Shown: positions 20,194-21,995 of the stretch, one piece after another | How the letters are laid out: each line of letters begins with the position of its first letter | Numbering within the stretch: the first letter of the stretch is position 1 | IMG/VR virus record: IMGVR_UViG_3300029319_000580 | Location: 1 to 21,995 of that record | Origin: a virus | Strand: one strand, 5' to 3' | DNA length: 21,995 bases | The notes under the pieces: model-generated | What the model saw: only the letters and a program-made list of their open reading frames with translations | Databases searched by the model: none | What the model was told of the DNA's origin: nothing | Translations under genes and position numbers: made by a program

Positions 20194-20215
20194 TTCAAGT
20201 TAATATTAACCTGTC
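20194..20215. promoter_or_regulatory. 22-bp dyad, copy 5 (upstream of DUF3150-like gene)
   Basis: The core AGTTAATATTAACC (20198-20211) is a near-perfect palindrome, with TTCA on the left and TGTC on the right. It stands 17 nt before the ATG at 20233 and 9 nt after the UUCG hairpin. Together they suggest that the last two genes of the cassette can be controlled apart from the ATPase. Confidence 0.65.
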
Positions 20216-20232
20216 AACATTTGAGGTGACAC

Positions 20233-21162
20233 ATGACTGCATTATCTGAAAAAGCTGTTCTCGTTCGCGTGATTGGTTCCACATGGAGCGGTCGTCGCAC
20301 CGACAAGGTGGTTGCCGAGGGTGCGGCGAAGCATTTCGACACCACATCCAATTGGGTGAGCGGGTCCAAGCGCTTGGTTGATCCCGCTGTTATTGCGGAG
20401 CCAAAGAAAATCTTGGGCGCTGCCCGTAACTATCTGCGCGGTGACAGCGTGGGTCCGTTGGATGGCGAGTTCATCACGGGCGGTCTTCCATCATGGGATG
20501 ACAAGGGCTGGTATATCTTGCCCAACGCACTGAATGAAAAGGTGCTTCGTAATCTTGGCGAGTTCCGCTCTCAGTTCGAGGCTGCGCTCGAAGACCTCAG
20601 GGATGCCTTACCCGCCGCCATCAAACGTGCGCGGGATGAGAACCCAAAACTGTGGTCAGCCGATGACTACGCTGGGGGGCGTGACGACGAGGCCAACGCT
20701 GCCATCATTGTGGCAGAGCGTTACGACTTTGACCGTGAGCTTGATGTCATCCCAGACAGCGGTGACATCCGCGTGTCGGCATCCAAGGAGTTTGTGGATG
20801 CGCTCAAGGCGGAGGTCGAGGGCCGTGCAAACAAGCGCCTCGAAGAGGTGGCTACGCACACCCGCGACACTGTCCTGTCCACGCTGCGCCATTTCGCTGA
20901 CAGTTTGTCAGAGTATGACCCAGAAAACAAACGGGCGACGGTGTTCCGCAATAGCACCGTGACCCGATTGCGTGAGCTTGTTCCAGTTGTCCGCGCTCTC
21001 AATATCGAGGGCGATGCGCGATTGGACAAAGCCGCCGATGACATTCTTGCGGTGCTGGGCAATCGGACTGCGGAGACGCTGCGCGAAGACCATGAGGATC
21101 GCGCTATCGTTGCATCCAAGGCCAGAGATGTGGCGAAAAATCTTACTGATGTTTTCAGCTAA
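20233..21162 (+). CDS. DUF3150-like protein of the MoxR cassette
   Basis: A 309-residue, largely helical protein. The N-terminus has VRVIGSTWSGRRTDKVVAEG (residues 11-30); the middle, GEFITGGLPSWDDKGWYILP then NALNEKVLRNLGEFRSQFEA, matches DUF3150-type phage and prophage proteins as I know them; the C-terminal half is coiled (SKEFVDALKAEVEGRANKRL; RHFADSLSEYDPENKRATVF). No catalytic motif is visible, so it is probably an adaptor between the ATPase and the HExxH protein. GAGGTGACAC before the ATG repeats the start context of the ATPase. It ends 10 nt before the next gene. Confidence 0.7.
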   Translation: MTALSEKAVLVRVIGSTWSGRRTDKVVAEGAAKHFDTTSNWVSGSKRLVDPAVIAEPKKILGAARNYLRGDSVGPLDGEFITGGLPSWDDKGWYILPNALNEKVLRNLGEFRSQFEAALEDLRDALPAAIKRARDENPKLWSADDYAGGRDDEANAAIIVAERYDFDRELDVIPDSGDIRVSASKEFVDALKAEVEGRANKRLEEVATHTRDTVLSTLRHFADSLSEYDPENKRATVFRNSTVTRLRELVPVVRALNIEGDARLDKAADDILAVLGNRTAETLREDHEDRAIVASKARDVAKNLTDVFS

Positions 21163-21172
21163 GGAGGTAACT

Positions 21173-21995
21173 ATGTACGCATCAATACTTGATCCTGAGT
21201 TGGGGCGCTTGATACGCGCCCGTTCTCGACTGGGCAGCAAGGCTCCCGGTTACGCTGCTCAGGTCTTCAACCTTCCTCTGACCGAGACCACCCGCACCGA
21301 CACGATGGCGACAGACGGCAAGTCGATGTTCTGGAACCGTGAGTTTGTGCGGAGTACCACCGACGCAGAACTGGAGGCAGTGGTCTTACATGAGGGGCTG
21401 CATGTCACCTTCATGCATCATCTGTTGCGTGGTGATATCAATCCCGATGTTTGGAACAAGGCGTGTGACTATGCCATCAATCTTGTGGTCTTGGACGCTG
21501 GTCTCGCACTACCGGACGAGGCGCTGCTAGATCACAAGTATCGTGGCATGTCTGCCAAACAGATCGCCAAGACCCTGTCTTCACCAGACAGTCCCAAAAG
21601 CTCGTCAGGTGATGGTGAGGCGGCTGAGGGTGGTAACGCACCCAGCAGTGGCGATGGCGATCAGGACGCCCCCTCAGGCGCTCCTGAGGCCCCCTCTCAT
21701 GCGGGGGAGATATGGGATCAGACCGACGATGATGGTCAGCGCTTGACTGGCGATGATCTTGAACAGGCTATCGAGGATACCCGTCGAGATATCATCGTAG
21801 CTGCCGAGGTCGAGAAGGCCACAGGGTCTGGCACCGTCAGCATCAGCGACGGCGTTCTGCAAGCAGCCAAGGATGCCAGCATTGATTGGCGCGAGGCGCT
21901 TGCAGACTTCCTGTCCAACAGCTTTGGCGAGGAGGCCACGCTGGCCCGTCCCAATCGTCGCTTCATTGGTGGGGGTCAGTACCTGCCTTCGACTG
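21173..21995 (+). CDS. HExxH (DUF2201/VWA-like) protein, 3' end outside window
   Basis: The frame is open from ATG at 21173 to the window end (274 codons). The N-terminus has MATDGKSMFWNREFV (residues 45-59), then VVLHEGLHVTFMHH with the zinc-protease motif HEGLH (73-77), then WNKACDYAINLVVLDAG (94-110), the usual order in DUF2201 putative metallopeptidases (COG3864). A Ser/Gly/Asp-rich linker (about 140-175) follows, then a helical region. The VWA/MIDAS part normally at the C-terminus would lie beyond the window. AAGGAGG stands 5 nt before the ATG. It is the natural partner of the MoxR ATPase two genes upstream. Confidence 0.75.
   Translation, partial: MYASILDPELGRLIRARSRLGSKAPGYAAQVFNLPLTETTRTDTMATDGKSMFWNREFVRSTTDAELEAVVLHEGLHVTFMHHLLRGDINPDVWNKACDYAINLVVLDAGLALPDEALLDHKYRGMSAKQIAKTLSSPDSPKSSSGDGEAAEGGNAPSSGDGDQDAPSGAPEAPSHAGEIWDQTDDDGQRLTGDDLEQAIEDTRRDIIVAAEVEKATGSGTVSISDGVLQAAKDASIDWREALADFLSNSFGEEATLARPNRRFIGGGQYLPST

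Noticed and set aside
19079-21995. A true cobalamin CobS/CobT chelatase
   Set aside because: The ATPase resembles CobS only as any MoxR protein does, and the third protein carries HExxH, which CobT lacks.

Overview
The window is a stretch of a tailed-phage (Caudoviricetes) genome or prophage, most like uncultured marine phages. Evidence: a nearly complete leftward morphogenesis block (small and large terminase, P22-type portal, GroES-like chaperonin, scaffold, gpT-like HK97-fold capsid protein, head-tail adaptors, virion proteins), with genes that overlap by 1-17 nt or lie a few bases apart and have clear AGGAGG-type ribosome binding sites. I see no integrase, tRNA, rRNA, CRISPR array or insertion sequence. 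The host cannot be named from sequence alone. Base composition is roughly balanced, except for the first ~490 bases, which are strongly AT-rich and look foreign to the rest.

Layout. 1-492: AT-rich rightward fragment of a tail or Ig-like virion protein that runs into the next gene antisense (possible recombination or assembly junction). 490-3329: leftward virion, neck and adaptor genes. 3334-4956: a run of five very small, extremely Lys/Arg-rich proteins plus one acidic 180-residue protein, translationally coupled. 4968-7732: virion proteins and major capsid protein, with a terminator after the capsid gene. 7775-9785: structural protein, scaffold, GroES-like protein and a small protein. 9806-13872: portal and large terminase. 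14024-15189: PD-(D/E)XK-like nuclease and DUF1937-like deoxyribosyltransferase-fold protein. 15190-15784: control region with an array of CTAG repeats, candidate divergent promoters, one tiny rightward gene with a perfect terminator, and ~270 bp of non-coding sequence. 15785-16297: small terminase, leftward. 16298-16636: divergent promoter region and a hairpin-rich leader. 16637-21995: rightward early-type block with seven small or unknown proteins, then a MoxR AAA+ ATPase, a DUF3150-like protein and a HExxH (DUF2201/VWA-like) protein cut by the window end.

How the parts fit. The leftward genes package DNA and build the head and neck; the rightward genes are probably expressed earlier and act on the host or on assembly. 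A 22-bp dyad with core GGTTAATATTAACC, or a close variant, recurs five times, four of them 8-17 nt upstream of a start codon in both the leftward and rightward blocks, so it could tie the two programmes together. The strongest candidates for an under-described system are the MoxR/DUF3150/HExxH cassette, this dyad regulon, the CTAG array and the cluster of basic proteins. Family names are from recognition of the translated sequence, not from a database search.
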